DNA of 64,000 nucleotides, taken from Streptomyces candidus. Lineage in GTDB: Bacteria; Actinomycetota; Actinomycetes; Streptomycetales; Streptomycetaceae. This document shows positions 36,245 to 46,395 of this stretch, piece by piece (the stretch's first letter is position 1; each line of letters opens with the position of its first letter). The stretch covers positions 186,001-250,000 of the forward strand of contig NZ_JACHEM010000001.1 of assembly GCF_014207445.1 (NCBI RefSeq). Reading direction: 5' to 3'. Made by a program: the position numbers and the translations under genes. The notes below the pieces were generated by a model. The model saw only the letters and a program-made list of their open reading frames with translations. It was not told the DNA's origin and made no database searches.

Positions 36245-36552
36245 GTGCGGGAGATGAGTAGGTACGCGGATGGGCTCCCACCTGCGCGGACGACAGAGTG
36301 GGAGGCACGGAGGGGGCGCTCGCGCCGAGACCGCCGACACGGGGCGGCGGAAGCGGCGCGGCACCCCTGCCGAACGGGGAACGGGGACACGGGGGAAGCG
36401 CGGCGGCCCGGTGAGGCTCGGGGGGATCGAGCCTGACCGGGCCGCTGCCGTTCCGGTCCCCCGCCGGCCGGGGGCTCCGGAGGTCCGGCATCCGCACCAC
36501 CGGACGGCATCCGGCGCTGTCCGGCGTCCTGCACCGCCGGGCGGCTTCTGGC

Positions 36553-36565
36553 TACGATCGCGTCC
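36553..36565 (+). promoter_or_regulatory. -10 element of a probable leaderless DUF4126 mRNA
   Basis: TACGAT (36553-36558) is followed by 7 bases and the GTG start at 36566. No Shine-Dalgarno is present. The geometry places the transcription start on the start codon. Confidence 0.5.
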
Positions 36566-37180
36566 GTGTCCGTACTCCCCCTCGTCTTCACCAGCGGCTG
36601 GGCCAGCGGGATCAACGCCTACGCGGTGGTCCTGCTCCTCGGCATCTTCGGCGCCACCGGGCTGACCGACGAAGTGCCCGCCTCCCTGCAGCGCACGGAC
36701 GTCCTGGTGGTCGCCGCGATCCTCTTCCTCTGCGAGGCGGTCAACGACAAGATCCCGTACCTGGACTCGCTGTGGGACAGCGTCCACACGGTGATCCGTC
36801 CGATCGCCGGCGCGGTCGTCGGCGCGCTGCTCGCCGGGCAGAGCGGTTCGCTGCCGGAGCTCGCCGCGGGCGCGGTCGGCGGCTCCACCGCCCTGATCAG
36901 CCATCTGGTCAAGGCCGGAACACGGATGGCGGTCAACACCTCGCCGGAACCCTTCAGCAACATCGCGGTGAGCACCGCGGAGGATCTGGGCGTCGCCGGG
37001 GTCCTCACCTTCGCCATGTTCCATCCGGTCGCGGCGGCGGTCGTGGCCGCCGTCCTGCTCCTGGCGGGGCTGGTCATACTGCTGTTCCTGGCGAGCCGGA
37101 TCCGGCGGTTCCGGCGGCGCAGGGCACAGCGGCGCGAGGAGAAACGCCTGGCCGGGCCGGGTGCGCGGCCTCCCGGCTGA
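36566..37180 (+). CDS. DUF4126 membrane protein
   Basis: A 204-aa protein with about five hydrophobic segments: LPLVFTSGWASGINAYAVVL, VLVVAAILFLCEAVNDKIPY, TVIRPIAGAVVGALLAG, LPELAAGAVGGSTALISHLV and AAVVAAVLLLAGLVILLFLA. SGINAYAV, the acidic FLCEAVNDKIPYLD and AVNTSPEPFSN fit the DUF4126 family. The C-terminus is Arg-rich and cytoplasmic. The function is unknown; Gly-rich helices suggest a channel or transporter. The next gene starts about 30 bases later. Confidence 0.88.
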   Translation: MSVLPLVFTSGWASGINAYAVVLLLGIFGATGLTDEVPASLQRTDVLVVAAILFLCEAVNDKIPYLDSLWDSVHTVIRPIAGAVVGALLAGQSGSLPELAAGAVGGSTALISHLVKAGTRMAVNTSPEPFSNIAVSTAEDLGVAGVLTFAMFHPVAAAVVAAVLLLAGLVILLFLASRIRRFRRRRAQRREEKRLAGPGARPPG

Positions 37181-37198
37181 GTTGTCGGTTGCGGCCGT

Positions 37199-37211
37199 TA
37201 GAGTCACTGGC
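37199..37211 (+). promoter_or_regulatory. -10 element of a probable leaderless oxidoreductase mRNA
   Basis: TAGAGT (37199-37204), a good Streptomyces -10 hexamer, is followed by 7 bases and the ATG at 37212. No Shine-Dalgarno is visible. Confidence 0.5.
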
Positions 37212-38750
37212 ATGGCACGGACTGTGGTGATCGGCGCCGGACTCGGCGCGATGGCGACCGCTGCCCGGCTGGCCGTCGCGGGCCACCGGGTGACGGTGTA
37301 CGAAAGGGGCGGGACCTACGGCGGTTCCGCGGGCCGCTTCGAGCGGGACGGCTTCGCCTTCGACACGGGCCCGGGCCTGCTGCACCTGCCGGCCGTGTAC
37401 CGGGACGTGTTCGTCAAGACGGGCAAGGAGCCACTGGAGAGCTGCGTCGGGCTGACGCAGGTGGACCCCGCGAGCCGGCACTTCTTCCCCGACGGCACGG
37501 CGCTCTCGCTGCCCAATGCCTCCCGCGGGGGCGTCGTCTCGGCCCTGGACGATGCGCTGGGGGCCGGGGCGGGGGGGCGCTGGGACGCCTTCATGACCCG
37601 GGCCCGGGACGCCTGGGACCGCACCCGCCGACCGCTGCTCGAAGAGCCGCTGCGCGCCGACTGGCAGGTGCTGGGCCGGGACCCGTACCCCGCGCTGCGG
37701 CACCGGCGGCTGCTGCGCCGCGACCGGCAGGCGGCCACGACGGCCGAGGTCGCCGCCTGGGAGCTGGCCGATCCGCGGCTGGTCGCCCTGCTGGAGGGCT
37801 ACGCGCTGGCGTACGGCCTGGACCCGCGTGACGCACCTGCCTCCGCCGCCGTCCTGCCTTATCTGGAACAGACGTTCGGAAGCTGGTACGTGGCCGGGGG
37901 CACCCGGGAGCTGGCGCGGGCGCTGTACGAGCGGTGCCTGGCCCGGCGCGTGCGGTTCGTCTTCGATTCCGAGGTCACGGCCGTGGTGGAGAAGGACGGC
38001 CGGGCCGCGGGAGTGGAACTGGCGGACGGGACGGTCGCCGAGGCGGACTCCGTCGTCGCGGCGGTGCCCCCGGCGCGGCTGGCGGCGCTGCGGACCGGGC
38101 ACGGGGTGTACGGCGACCTGGACGCGCCCGCCCGCGCGCCCGAGCGGGTGGCGGCGGGCCGGGTGCAGGTCCTGCTGGCACTCGAAGGGGGGCGGGAGGC
38201 GGGCGCGGTGCACCGGAGCGTGGTGCACGCCGCCCACCGGGAGTTCGAGCTCCGGGAGGTCTTCGACGAACTGGGCCCGGTCGAGTCCGTCGGCGACGAC
38301 CTCTCGCCCACCGTGTTCGTGTCCCGGCCGGACGATCCGGCGCTGCGCCCCGACGAGGGGCACGAGGCGGTGGTGCTCACCGCCGCCGCCCCCGTGCACC
38401 CGGCCTACGACTGGAGCACACCGGGCCTGGCCGGTCTCTGGGCGGACCGGATGGTGGCCGCCGCTGCCGTCGCGGTGCCGGGGCTGGCCGGACGGATCCT
38501 GTGGCGCGAGGTCCGTACACCCGCGGACACGGCCGCCGTCACGGGGGCGGCCGGTGGGGCGGTGCCGCCGCCCGCCCTGGCCGGTCGCGACGGCCGCTTC
38601 CTCGCCCCGTCCAACACCACCGCCCTGCCGGGGCTGTACGCGGCGGGGGGCTGGGCGCATCCGGGCGGCGGGCTCGCACACGCCGGGATGTCGGGCGCCC
38701 TGGTGGCCGGGCTGATCGTGGAGGGGGACGGCTTCCGCGGGTCGCGGTAG
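37212..38750 (+). CDS. Phytoene desaturase-like FAD-dependent oxidoreductase
   Basis: A 512-aa protein of the CrtI/NAD(P)-FAD oxidoreductase family. The FAD dinucleotide fold is VVIGAGLGAMATAARLAVAG near residue 5, followed by YERGGTYGGSAGRFERDGFA. WYVAGGTRELARALYERCLA and the C-terminal GLYAAGGWAHPGGGLAHAGM are the family end motif. No phytoene synthase or other carotenoid gene is nearby, so a carotenoid substrate is doubtful; a lipid or isoprenoid desaturase or saturase is equally possible. I chose ATG 37212, directly before the Rossmann strand. Confidence 0.88.
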   Translation: MARTVVIGAGLGAMATAARLAVAGHRVTVYERGGTYGGSAGRFERDGFAFDTGPGLLHLPAVYRDVFVKTGKEPLESCVGLTQVDPASRHFFPDGTALSLPNASRGGVVSALDDALGAGAGGRWDAFMTRARDAWDRTRRPLLEEPLRADWQVLGRDPYPALRHRRLLRRDRQAATTAEVAAWELADPRLVALLEGYALAYGLDPRDAPASAAVLPYLEQTFGSWYVAGGTRELARALYERCLARRVRFVFDSEVTAVVEKDGRAAGVELADGTVAEADSVVAAVPPARLAALRTGHGVYGDLDAPARAPERVAAGRVQVLLALEGGREAGAVHRSVVHAAHREFELREVFDELGPVESVGDDLSPTVFVSRPDDPALRPDEGHEAVVLTAAAPVHPAYDWSTPGLAGLWADRMVAAAAVAVPGLAGRILWREVRTPADTAAVTGAAGGAVPPPALAGRDGRFLAPSNTTALPGLYAAGGWAHPGGGLAHAGMSGALVAGLIVEGDGFRGSR

Positions 38751-38771
38751 GGGCACGGCCGCACCCGGAAA

Positions 38772-38821
38772 CGGCCGGGGTTCCCGGGAAGGCAGAGCTG
38801 GTTCCCCGGGAACTCCGGCCG
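38772..38821. terminator. Long bidirectional hairpin between convergent genes
   Basis: GGCCGGGGTTCCCGGGAA (from 38773) pairs with TTCCCCGGGAACTCCGGCC (to 38820) with one mismatch and one bulged base around an 11-base loop. It lies between the ends of the oxidoreductase gene and the convergent membrane-protein gene. Confidence 0.8.
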
Positions 38822-38843
38822 TCTCACTTCCTCCTGCGCGGGC

Positions 38844-39710
38844 TCAGTGGCGGTACTGGCCGTTCGCCCCGCTGTCGTACCCGTTCGGGTAACCGGCGGG
38901 CTGCTGGGGGGCCTCGGGGACGAACGGCTGCTCCCCGTCGCGCTGCTGCGGCACCCACACCCCGCCGGGCGGTGTCTCGGTCGCGTAGGCGTCGTCGCCG
39001 TAGGGTCCACCGCTGTAGGGCTGCTGGGCGCCGTACGGGTCGTAGTCGCCGCCGCCGTAGGACTGGGTACCGATGTACGGGTCCGAGTACGCGGCGTACT
39101 GCTGCTGCCCCGTGTCGTACGTGCCGTAGGACCCGGCGTCGTGGAGGGCGCCGCCCTGGTCGTACGTCGGGTAGGAGCCGCCGCCGAAGTCGTCGAAGCC
39201 CTGCGGCTGCGATGCGGCGTAGGGCGCCGGGGTGTCGTAGACCCCGTACCCGCCCGTGTCGTCCGGCATCGGCTGCGCCTCGTGAACCGCGGTCTGCACC
39301 TCCGGCTGTCCGTGGGCGGCGTATCCGTGTGCCGGGTCGAAGCCGTCCGCGGCCGGCTCGGGCTGCGCCCCGTACTCCAGGTCCGAGACCTGGAGCGTCG
39401 GCCGTGCCCCGGCGGACTCGCCGGCCTTGCCCCGGCGGCGCTTGCTTGCGCCGGGATTGCCGCCGATCGCCCAGCCCGTCGAGAAGCCGCGGCGGAAGGA
39501 GAGGGTGACGTACGTCTGGCCCACGGCGAAGGCGGCGGCGCCCGCCGCGATCACCAGGACCGACGGCAGCAGCACGCCGACCACGACGACGGCGAAGCCC
39601 GCGAAGGCGAGCACGCGCCAGCGCAGTCGTGCCTTGTACTGCAACAGCACTTCGCCGAGCAGCCACAACGCGACCACGCCGAATGCGATGTAGAGGACCG
39701 TCCAGCCCAT
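38844..39710 (-). CDS. Membrane protein with Tyr/Gln/Gly-rich cytoplasmic tail
   Basis: A 288-aa protein. The N-terminal 80 residues have two or three membrane segments (TVLYIAFGVVALWLLGEVLL, RVLAFAGFAVVVVGVLLPSV, VIAAGAAAFAVGQTYVT). A basic patch follows (GASKRRRGKAGE). The remaining 170 residues are disordered and rich in Tyr, Gln, Gly, Asp and Pro, for example GGDYDPYGAQQPYSGGPYGD. I know no assigned function; similar tails occur in Streptomyces membrane proteins of unknown role. A longer overlapping frame (38824-39666) is Arg-rich and rejected as a shadow. Confidence 0.82.
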   Translation of the reverse strand: MGWTVLYIAFGVVALWLLGEVLLQYKARLRWRVLAFAGFAVVVVGVLLPSVLVIAAGAAAFAVGQTYVTLSFRRGFSTGWAIGGNPGASKRRRGKAGESAGARPTLQVSDLEYGAQPEPAADGFDPAHGYAAHGQPEVQTAVHEAQPMPDDTGGYGVYDTPAPYAASQPQGFDDFGGGSYPTYDQGGALHDAGSYGTYDTGQQQYAAYSDPYIGTQSYGGGDYDPYGAQQPYSGGPYGDDAYATETPPGGVWVPQQRDGEQPFVPEAPQQPAGYPNGYDSGANGQYRH

Positions 39711-39780
39711 GTACGCCCCTCCTCCTGCCGACCGCCCGCCCCTGATGGGCGCGGCGGCGCGAGTACAGCTGTGGTGACTG

Positions 39781-40716
39781 CTACGACTGCGCCGGCCGTG
39801 ACGACTGGTCGTGCAGTCCGAGATTCTCGTAGATTTCGAGGGTCGCCGTCGAGTTGTTCAGCGTGATGAAGTGCATTCCCGGTACACCTTCGGCAAGCAG
39901 CGTCGCGCAGAACTCCGTGGCGAACTCGATGCCAATGGAGCGTACAGCGGCCGGATCGTCCTGGACCGCGAGCATCCGCTCCCGCACGGCATCCGGGAAG
40001 TGCGCGTTGCTGAGCTGCGGAAGCCTGTCCAGCTGTTTGACCAGCGTGACCGGCATCACCTCGGGGATGATGGGGGTGTCGCAGCCCGCCGCCTGGACGC
40101 GGTCCCGCATCCGCAGGTAGCTCTCGGGATCGAAGAACATCTGCGTGATGGCGTAGTCGGCGCCGGCCCGGCACTTCTCCACGAAGTACCGGATGTCGGA
40201 GTCCCAGCTCTCCGAGCGCGGGTGCATCTCCGGGAACGCGGCGACCCCCACGCAGAAGTCGCCGGACTCCTTGATGAGCCGGACCAGTTCCGAGGCGTAC
40301 GTCACGCCTTCGGGGTGGCGGACCCATTCGCCCATCGGGTCGCCGGGCGGGTCGCCGCGCACGGCGAGGATGTTCCGGATTCCGGCATTGGCGAACTGCC
40401 CGATCATGTTGCGCAGCTGGGCGACGGAGTGGTCCACGGCGGTCAGGTGCGCGACGGGCGTGAGCGTGGAGTCGGAGGCGATCTTCTGGGTGGCCTTGAC
40501 GGTGCCTTCGCGGGTGGAGCCGCCCGCTCCGTACGTCACGGACACGAAGCTGGGGGCCACCGCCTCGACCCGGCGCAGGGCGTTCCAGAGGTTCTGCTCA
40601 CCCTTCGGGGTCCGGCGGGCCGAGAATTCGAAGGAGAACGACGTCTTTCCGGTCTCCAGAAGTTCACGCACCGTAACGGCGCGGTCGGTTCTGGTGGAAG
40701 CTGTGCCAAGGGCCAT
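39781..40716 (-). CDS. metF: Methylenetetrahydrofolate reductase
   Basis: A flavoprotein reducing 5,10-methylene-THF to 5-methyl-THF for methionine synthesis. It is a TIM barrel of 311 aa. Conserved blocks are [77 protein letters not shown] and [10 protein letters not shown]. The ATG at 40716 follows a TAACCT element, so the mRNA is probably leaderless. It sits beside thiE and the Rv2175c-like gene; a metF-like gene also lies near Rv2175c in mycobacteria, as far as I recall. Confidence 0.95.
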   Translation of the reverse strand: MALGTASTRTDRAVTVRELLETGKTSFSFEFSARRTPKGEQNLWNALRRVEAVAPSFVSVTYGAGGSTREGTVKATQKIASDSTLTPVAHLTAVDHSVAQLRNMIGQFANAGIRNILAVRGDPPGDPMGEWVRHPEGVTYASELVRLIKESGDFCVGVAAFPEMHPRSESWDSDIRYFVEKCRAGADYAITQMFFDPESYLRMRDRVQAAGCDTPIIPEVMPVTLVKQLDRLPQLSNAHFPDAVRERMLAVQDDPAAVRSIGIEFATEFCATLLAEGVPGMHFITLNNSTATLEIYENLGLHDQSSRPAQS

Positions 40717-40728
40717 GCGGAGAGGTTA
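40717..40728 (-). promoter_or_regulatory. -10 element of a probable leaderless metF mRNA
   Basis: On the minus strand TAACCT (40728-40723) is followed by 6 bases and the metF ATG. No Shine-Dalgarno is present between them. Confidence 0.5.
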
Positions 40729-40940
40729 GCCAGGGGCATGGCGGAGCCCCAACCGAACGGGCACCAAAGATCTGTTATGTCGGATTCTTGTCCATCCTTC
40801 GGACAGTTTTCCGGTCACTCGTGCTGGGAACCCGGCCGGACGGCATCGGTCGAGGGCTTCCGTCCGCGCGTTCCCGGCCGCGCCTCCCGGCCGCGCCTCC
40901 CGGCCGGGCCCCGCGCCGCCCGCCGGGCCCCCGGCTGCGG

Positions 40941-41600
40941 CTAGCGGCCGAACGACCTGATGCGCCCGGCGAGTTCGGCGGTCGCGGCAGCGGGGTCGGC
41001 GGCCTCGGTGAGGGCCCGGACGACCACCACCCGGCGGGCGCCCGCGGCCAGCACCTCGTCGAGGTTGCCCGCGTCGATGCCGCCGATGGCGAACCAGGGG
41101 CGGTCCTGGCGGAGCGAGGCCGCGTACCGGACCAGGTCCAGGCCGGGGGCGTAGCGGCCGGGTTTGGTGGGGGTGGGCCAGCACGGTCCGGTGCAGAAGT
41201 AGTCCACGCCGCTCTCGGCGACGGCGGCGTCGACCTCGGACTCGGCGTGCGTGGAGCGGCCGACCACGACGTCCTGGCCGAGGATCGCGCGGGCGGCGGG
41301 CACCGGCAGGTCGCCCTGGCCCAGGTGCAGGACGTCGCTGCCCACGGCGTGCGCCACGTCGGCGCGGTCGTTCACGGCGAGCAGCTTGCCGTGCCGGCGG
41401 CAGGCGTCGGCGAAGACGGCCAGGTGCTCCAGCTCCTCGCCCGCCTCCATGCCCTTGTCGCGGAGCTGGACGATGTCGACGCCGTTGGACAGCACGGCGT
41501 CGAGGAACGCGGGGAGGTCTCCCTGCGCCTTGCGGGCGCCCGTGCAGAGGTAGAGCCGGGCGTCGGCGAGCTGGGCGCGAGGCGCGGGCAGCGTGGGCAT
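40941..41600 (-). CDS. thiE: Thiamine-phosphate synthase
   Basis: ThiE couples HMP-pyrophosphate and the thiazole phosphate to thiamine phosphate. It is a 219-aa TIM barrel with [60 protein letters not shown] and [20 protein letters not shown]. The start is ATG 41600 with GGGGGA upstream. No TPP riboswitch is seen upstream of it, unlike the thiOSG operon 2.2 kb away on the other strand. Confidence 0.95.
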   Translation of the reverse strand: MPTLPAPRAQLADARLYLCTGARKAQGDLPAFLDAVLSNGVDIVQLRDKGMEAGEELEHLAVFADACRRHGKLLAVNDRADVAHAVGSDVLHLGQGDLPVPAARAILGQDVVVGRSTHAESEVDAAVAESGVDYFCTGPCWPTPTKPGRYAPGLDLVRYAASLRQDRPWFAIGGIDAGNLDEVLAAGARRVVVVRALTEAADPAAATAELAGRIRSFGR

Positions 41601-41709
41601 GGTGCGGTGTCCCCCGTTCCGCGGGCGCCCGTAGGGGCTCCCGCCTGGCGGGCGTGCGTACGGCCCAGGGGCTGGGCCGGGACCGTAGGCACGCCCCGAT
41701 CGGCTTGTG

Positions 41710-42075
41710 TCAGAGGGCCAGCGCCTGAGCGCGGCGCTTCACCTCCGTGCCGCGATTCTCGCTCAGGGCCTCGGCGGGGGTGCCGGGCAGGGTCGGGTCG
41801 GCGGTGAAGAGCCACTCCAGCATCTCCTCGTCGGAGAAGCCGTCGTCCTTCAGGACCGTCAGGAGGCCGGGCAGACCCTTGACGATCTTGTCGCCGTCGA
41901 TGAAGGCGGCGGGCACCTGGAGCGCACGGTTCTCACCGCGCCGCACCGCGATGAGCTGGCCGTCCTTCACCAGCTGGCGCACCTTCGTCACCTCCAGGTC
42001 GAGCATCTCCGCGATGTCGGGGAGGTAGAGCCAGGCGGGTACGAGTGCATCGGTCTTTGCGTCAATCTCGGTCAC
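41710..42075 (-). CDS. Rv2175c-family DNA-binding protein
   Basis: A 121-aa protein with an N-terminal winged helix / MerR-like reading head ([40 protein letters not shown]). A C-terminal domain follows ([20 protein letters not shown]). In Mycobacterium tuberculosis Rv2175c binds DNA and is a substrate of the adjacent kinase PknL. Here a PASTA kinase gene lies 4.3 kb away, and a class II DAHP synthase gene, the neighbour in mycobacteria, 9 kb away. I chose GTG 42075 ([14 protein letters not shown]); an open frame to 42111 is an alternative. Phosphorylation is inference. Confidence 0.88.
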   Translation of the reverse strand: MTEIDAKTDALVPAWLYLPDIAEMLDLEVTKVRQLVKDGQLIAVRRGENRALQVPAAFIDGDKIVKGLPGLLTVLKDDGFSDEEMLEWLFTADPTLPGTPAEALSENRGTEVKRRAQALAL

Positions 42076-42147
42076 AGGACAAGCCTGCCATCCAGGACCG
42101 ACAGTCGGCACCCGGGACCGCCCGGAGCGCCCCTGCCGACGGCTGCG

Positions 42148-43356
42148 CTAGGGCTGTCGGACTGCCGCCTTCAGCGGTACGGAGGGGTCGGCGGCCAGCA
42201 CCGGGTCGAGCGCGGCGCCCGCCTCGACCAGCTTGCGCCCCTGCGCCAGGTCCCGGGCGCGGCCCACCGCGAGCAGCGCCACGAGGGCCCCGTCACGGAG
42301 CCAGCAGACCGACCAGGAGGGGCCGGCCGCGTCGCCGCGCCAGATCATCGAGTCGGCGTCGGCGTGGTGGCCGATGTACTGCACGAAGCGGCCGAACTGC
42401 TCGGACCAGAAGTACGGCACGGGGTCGTAGACCAGCGGCGTGCCGCCCAGGATGTTCGCGGCGACCGCGCGGGGACCCTGGAGGGCGTTGTCCCAGTGGT
42501 GGACTAGCAGCCGGCGCCCGTAGCGCCGGGACGGGAAGGAGGCACAGTCCCCGACGGCGTACACGTCGGGAGCCGAGGTGCGCAGGTGCGCGTCGGCGGT
42601 GACGGAGCCGTCCGGCCCCAGTGCGATGCCGGAGCCCTCCAGCCAGGCCGTCGCGGGTCTGGCACCGATGCCGACGACGACGGCCCCGGCCGGGACGCGG
42701 CGTCCGTCGGCGAGCAGCACCGCCCCGGGCTCCACCGCGGCCACGCGCGCCTGGGTGAGGAGTTCCGCGCCGCCCTCGGTGTACCAGGCGGCCATGGGCC
42801 CGGCGATCCCGGCGGGCATCGTCCCGGCGAGCGGCCGGTCGGCGGCCTCCACGACGGTGACCCGGCAGCCCGCCTCGCGGGCGGCGGTGGTGAACTCGGC
42901 GCCGATCCAGCCCGCGCCGACCACCACCACGTCGCTCTGCGCGTCCAGCACCGGGCGCAGCCGGTGCGCGTCGTCCAGGGTGCGCAGCAGGTGGACACCG
43001 GGGGCGCCGACGGTGCCGGGCAGGGTGACGGGGTGAGCGCCGGTGGCCAGCACCAGGGCGTCGTACGGAACGGCCCCGCGCACGGTGTCGATCTCATGGT
43101 CGGCGGGCCGCACTCCGACGGCCTCGGTACCGAGCCGCAGGTCGACGCCGAGCGCCTCGAAGTCGACGTCGAAGGCGGAGCCCTCCGCCTTGCCCAGGAG
43201 CACCGCCTTGGACAGCGGGGGCCGGTCGTACGGGGGGTGCCGCTCGGCGCCGAGCAGCACGAGGGAGCCTCGGAAGCCCTGCTCGCGCAGGGCCACGGCG
43301 GTCTGCACTCCGGCCATTCCCGCGCCGACGACGACGATTCGTTTCTGCTCGCTCAC
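42148..43356 (-). CDS. FAD/NAD(P)-dependent oxidoreductase (ferredoxin reductase-like)
   Basis: A 402-aa flavoprotein. FAD fold: IVVVGAGMAGVQTAVALREQ. NAD fold: VVVVGAGWIGAEFTTAAREA. Second FAD motif: DVYAVGDCASFPSRRYGRRL. YDRPPLSKAVLLGKAE and VHHWDNALQGPRAVAANILG are typical of ferredoxin/rubredoxin/putidaredoxin reductases. The redox partner is not encoded next door. GTG 43356 has GAGGTGG upstream. A perfect palindrome lies 18 bases upstream, between this gene and the preceding small gene. Confidence 0.9.
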   Translation of the reverse strand: MSEQKRIVVVGAGMAGVQTAVALREQGFRGSLVLLGAERHPPYDRPPLSKAVLLGKAEGSAFDVDFEALGVDLRLGTEAVGVRPADHEIDTVRGAVPYDALVLATGAHPVTLPGTVGAPGVHLLRTLDDAHRLRPVLDAQSDVVVVGAGWIGAEFTTAAREAGCRVTVVEAADRPLAGTMPAGIAGPMAAWYTEGGAELLTQARVAAVEPGAVLLADGRRVPAGAVVVGIGARPATAWLEGSGIALGPDGSVTADAHLRTSAPDVYAVGDCASFPSRRYGRRLLVHHWDNALQGPRAVAANILGGTPLVYDPVPYFWSEQFGRFVQYIGHHADADSMIWRGDAAGPSWSVCWLRDGALVALLAVGRARDLAQGRKLVEAGAALDPVLAADPSVPLKAAVRQP

Positions 43357-43373
43357 TCGGCCACCTCAAGTAT

Positions 43374-43388
43374 CTGACACAGTGTCAG
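43374..43388. promoter_or_regulatory. Perfect 15-bp palindrome upstream of the oxidoreductase gene
   Basis: CTGACAC-a-GTGTCAG is an exact inverted repeat with a one-base centre. It overlaps the last codon or two of the preceding gene and ends 18 bases from the GTG at 43356. It could be an operator. The regulator is unknown. Confidence 0.4.
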
Positions 43389-43741
43389 GAATGCGCTTCC
43401 CCGTCCGCCTGCTCCTCGACCACGCTCGTACCGCTGCCCTCCTGGGATTCCCATGCCCAGCTCTCCTCCAGCCGAACGCGACCGTCCGGCAGGAGGGTGA
43501 CCGCGGACAGACAGTGTCCGGAGGACGTGGTGCCGTCCGACTTCAGCTGTACGTACCTGAAGTCCAGCCGGTCGCCCTCCCGGGTGCCGACGAGATGTCC
43601 CCGCACGATGTCGCCGCCCGTGTACTCGGCCCAGATCAGGCCGTCCTGTTCGTGGTAGGCGAAGCGGGTGCGGGTGCCGACCTGTCCGGGGGCCTGGTCG
43701 GCGACCGGGGCGAGGACGAGTCCGTCGAGCGAGCGGGGCAC
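43385..43741 (-). CDS. Small conserved-looking protein of unknown function
   Basis: I do not recognise a characterised family. The 118-aa protein appears beta-rich: TRTRFAYHEQDGLIWAEYTG, GDIVRGHLVGTREGDRLDFR, YVQLKSDGTTSSGHC, LLPDGRVRLEESWAWES. This suggests a small lipocalin-like barrel. Similar proteins in Streptomyces have been labelled n-acetylglutamate synthase without support that I know of. There is no signal peptide or membrane segment. GTG 43741 has AAGGGAG upstream. It is divergent from the TPP riboswitch and just upstream of the oxidoreductase gene on the same strand. Confidence 0.72.
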   Translation of the reverse strand: MPRSLDGLVLAPVADQAPGQVGTRTRFAYHEQDGLIWAEYTGGDIVRGHLVGTREGDRLDFRYVQLKSDGTTSSGHCLSAVTLLPDGRVRLEESWAWESQEGSGTSVVEEQADGEAHS

Positions 43742-43796
43742 GGGGGCGCTCCCTTACGGGCCGTTGTGGCGAACGTCTAGTCTGGTCACCGTACAA

Positions 43797-43892
43797 GCAC
43801 TCACGGGAGCCCGGCTGACCGGGCTGAGAGGGAGGCTGACCAGGCCTCCGACCGTACGAACCTGATCCGGGTCATGCCGGCGAAGGGAGGGG
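43797..43892 (+). promoter_or_regulatory. TPP riboswitch (THI element)
   Basis: The conserved TPP aptamer blocks appear in order: GGGAGCCCGG, GGGCTGAGAGG (43820-43830), a variable GAGGCTGACCAGGCCTC hairpin, GACCGTACGAACCTGATCC (43850-43868) and CATGCCGGCGAAGGGAGG. The last block contains the GGGAGG that is also the ribosome site of thiO (ATG 43903). Control by occlusion of that site when thiamine pyrophosphate is bound is therefore likely. TAGTCT at 43778-43783 is a plausible -10 for its transcript. Confidence 0.95.
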
Positions 43893-43902
43893 CTGGACGC
43901 CC

Positions 43903-46093
<2,191 letters not shown>

Positions 46094-46180
46094 GGGGGCG
46101 GAGTCGGCTGGGGCGCGGTGGCCGCCGGGGGCCGGGGGCGGCTGGGTACGGGGAGCGGTGGCGGCCGGTATACGGGGGGA

Positions 46181-46269
46181 CGCGGGGCGTGGGGCGGGGG
46201 GTGCACCTTCGGTGGGGGCCGCCCCCTGGCCCGCCCGTTCCGCCCCCGGGGGCGGCCCCGCCGCCCAAG
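46181..46269 (+). repeat. Dispersed GC-rich intergenic repeat, copy 1
   Basis: This 89-base element matches the reverse complement of 60471-60552 at roughly nine of ten positions by eye, from GGTGCACCT(T/C)CGGTGGG through CCGCCCGTTCCGCCC to GCCGCCCAAG. It contains a 12-bp perfect stem, GGGGCCGCCCCC (46215-46226) and GGGGGCGGCCCC (46248-46259). It lies about 90 bases past thiG and could act as its terminator. The rest of the 302-base gap 46094-46395 is G-rich and shows no gene. Confidence 0.8.
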
Positions 46270-46383
46270 GGCGCTGGCGCTACCGGCGGGGGCGGGGCGA
46301 TGTGAGTGGTATGGCCCTGTTACAGGTCGGCTTCAGTCCGGGGGCGGGGCGGGATCGCCGGCCGGTCCGCACGTACCGGCTCG

Positions 46384-46395
46384 TAGACTCCCTCC
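46384..46395 (+). promoter_or_regulatory. -10 element of a probable leaderless kinase mRNA
   Basis: TAGACT (46384-46389) is followed by CCCTCC and the GTG at 46396. The sequence before the start is pyrimidine-rich, the opposite of a Shine-Dalgarno, so leaderless initiation is likely. Confidence 0.55.

Larger units (their letters stand above)
36212..36565. other. Gene-free stretch between tetR and the DUF4126 gene
   Basis: An open frame beginning at ATG 36270 runs into the next gene but is low-complexity Arg/Gly/Pro sequence and is not accepted as a gene. The left end holds a MacR-box-like palindrome. ATCCGTACCT (36233-36242) and AGGTACGCGGAT (36259-36270) also form an imperfect inverted repeat. 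Near the right end TACGAT marks the start region of the DUF4126 gene. Confidence 0.5.

Noticed and set aside
36270..36665. A 131-codon frame starting upstream of DUF4126
   Set aside because: Arg/Gly/Pro-rich, no Shine-Dalgarno, and it overlaps the well-supported DUF4126 start in another frame.
37212..38750. A carotenoid biosynthesis gene
   Set aside because: Only the broad CrtI-like fold is seen; no phytoene synthase, cyclase or geranylgeranyl synthase gene is adjacent.
38824..39666. An alternative 280-codon frame over the Tyr/Gln-rich membrane protein
   Set aside because: Arg-rich shadow; the chosen frame has clear membrane segments and a natural ATG.
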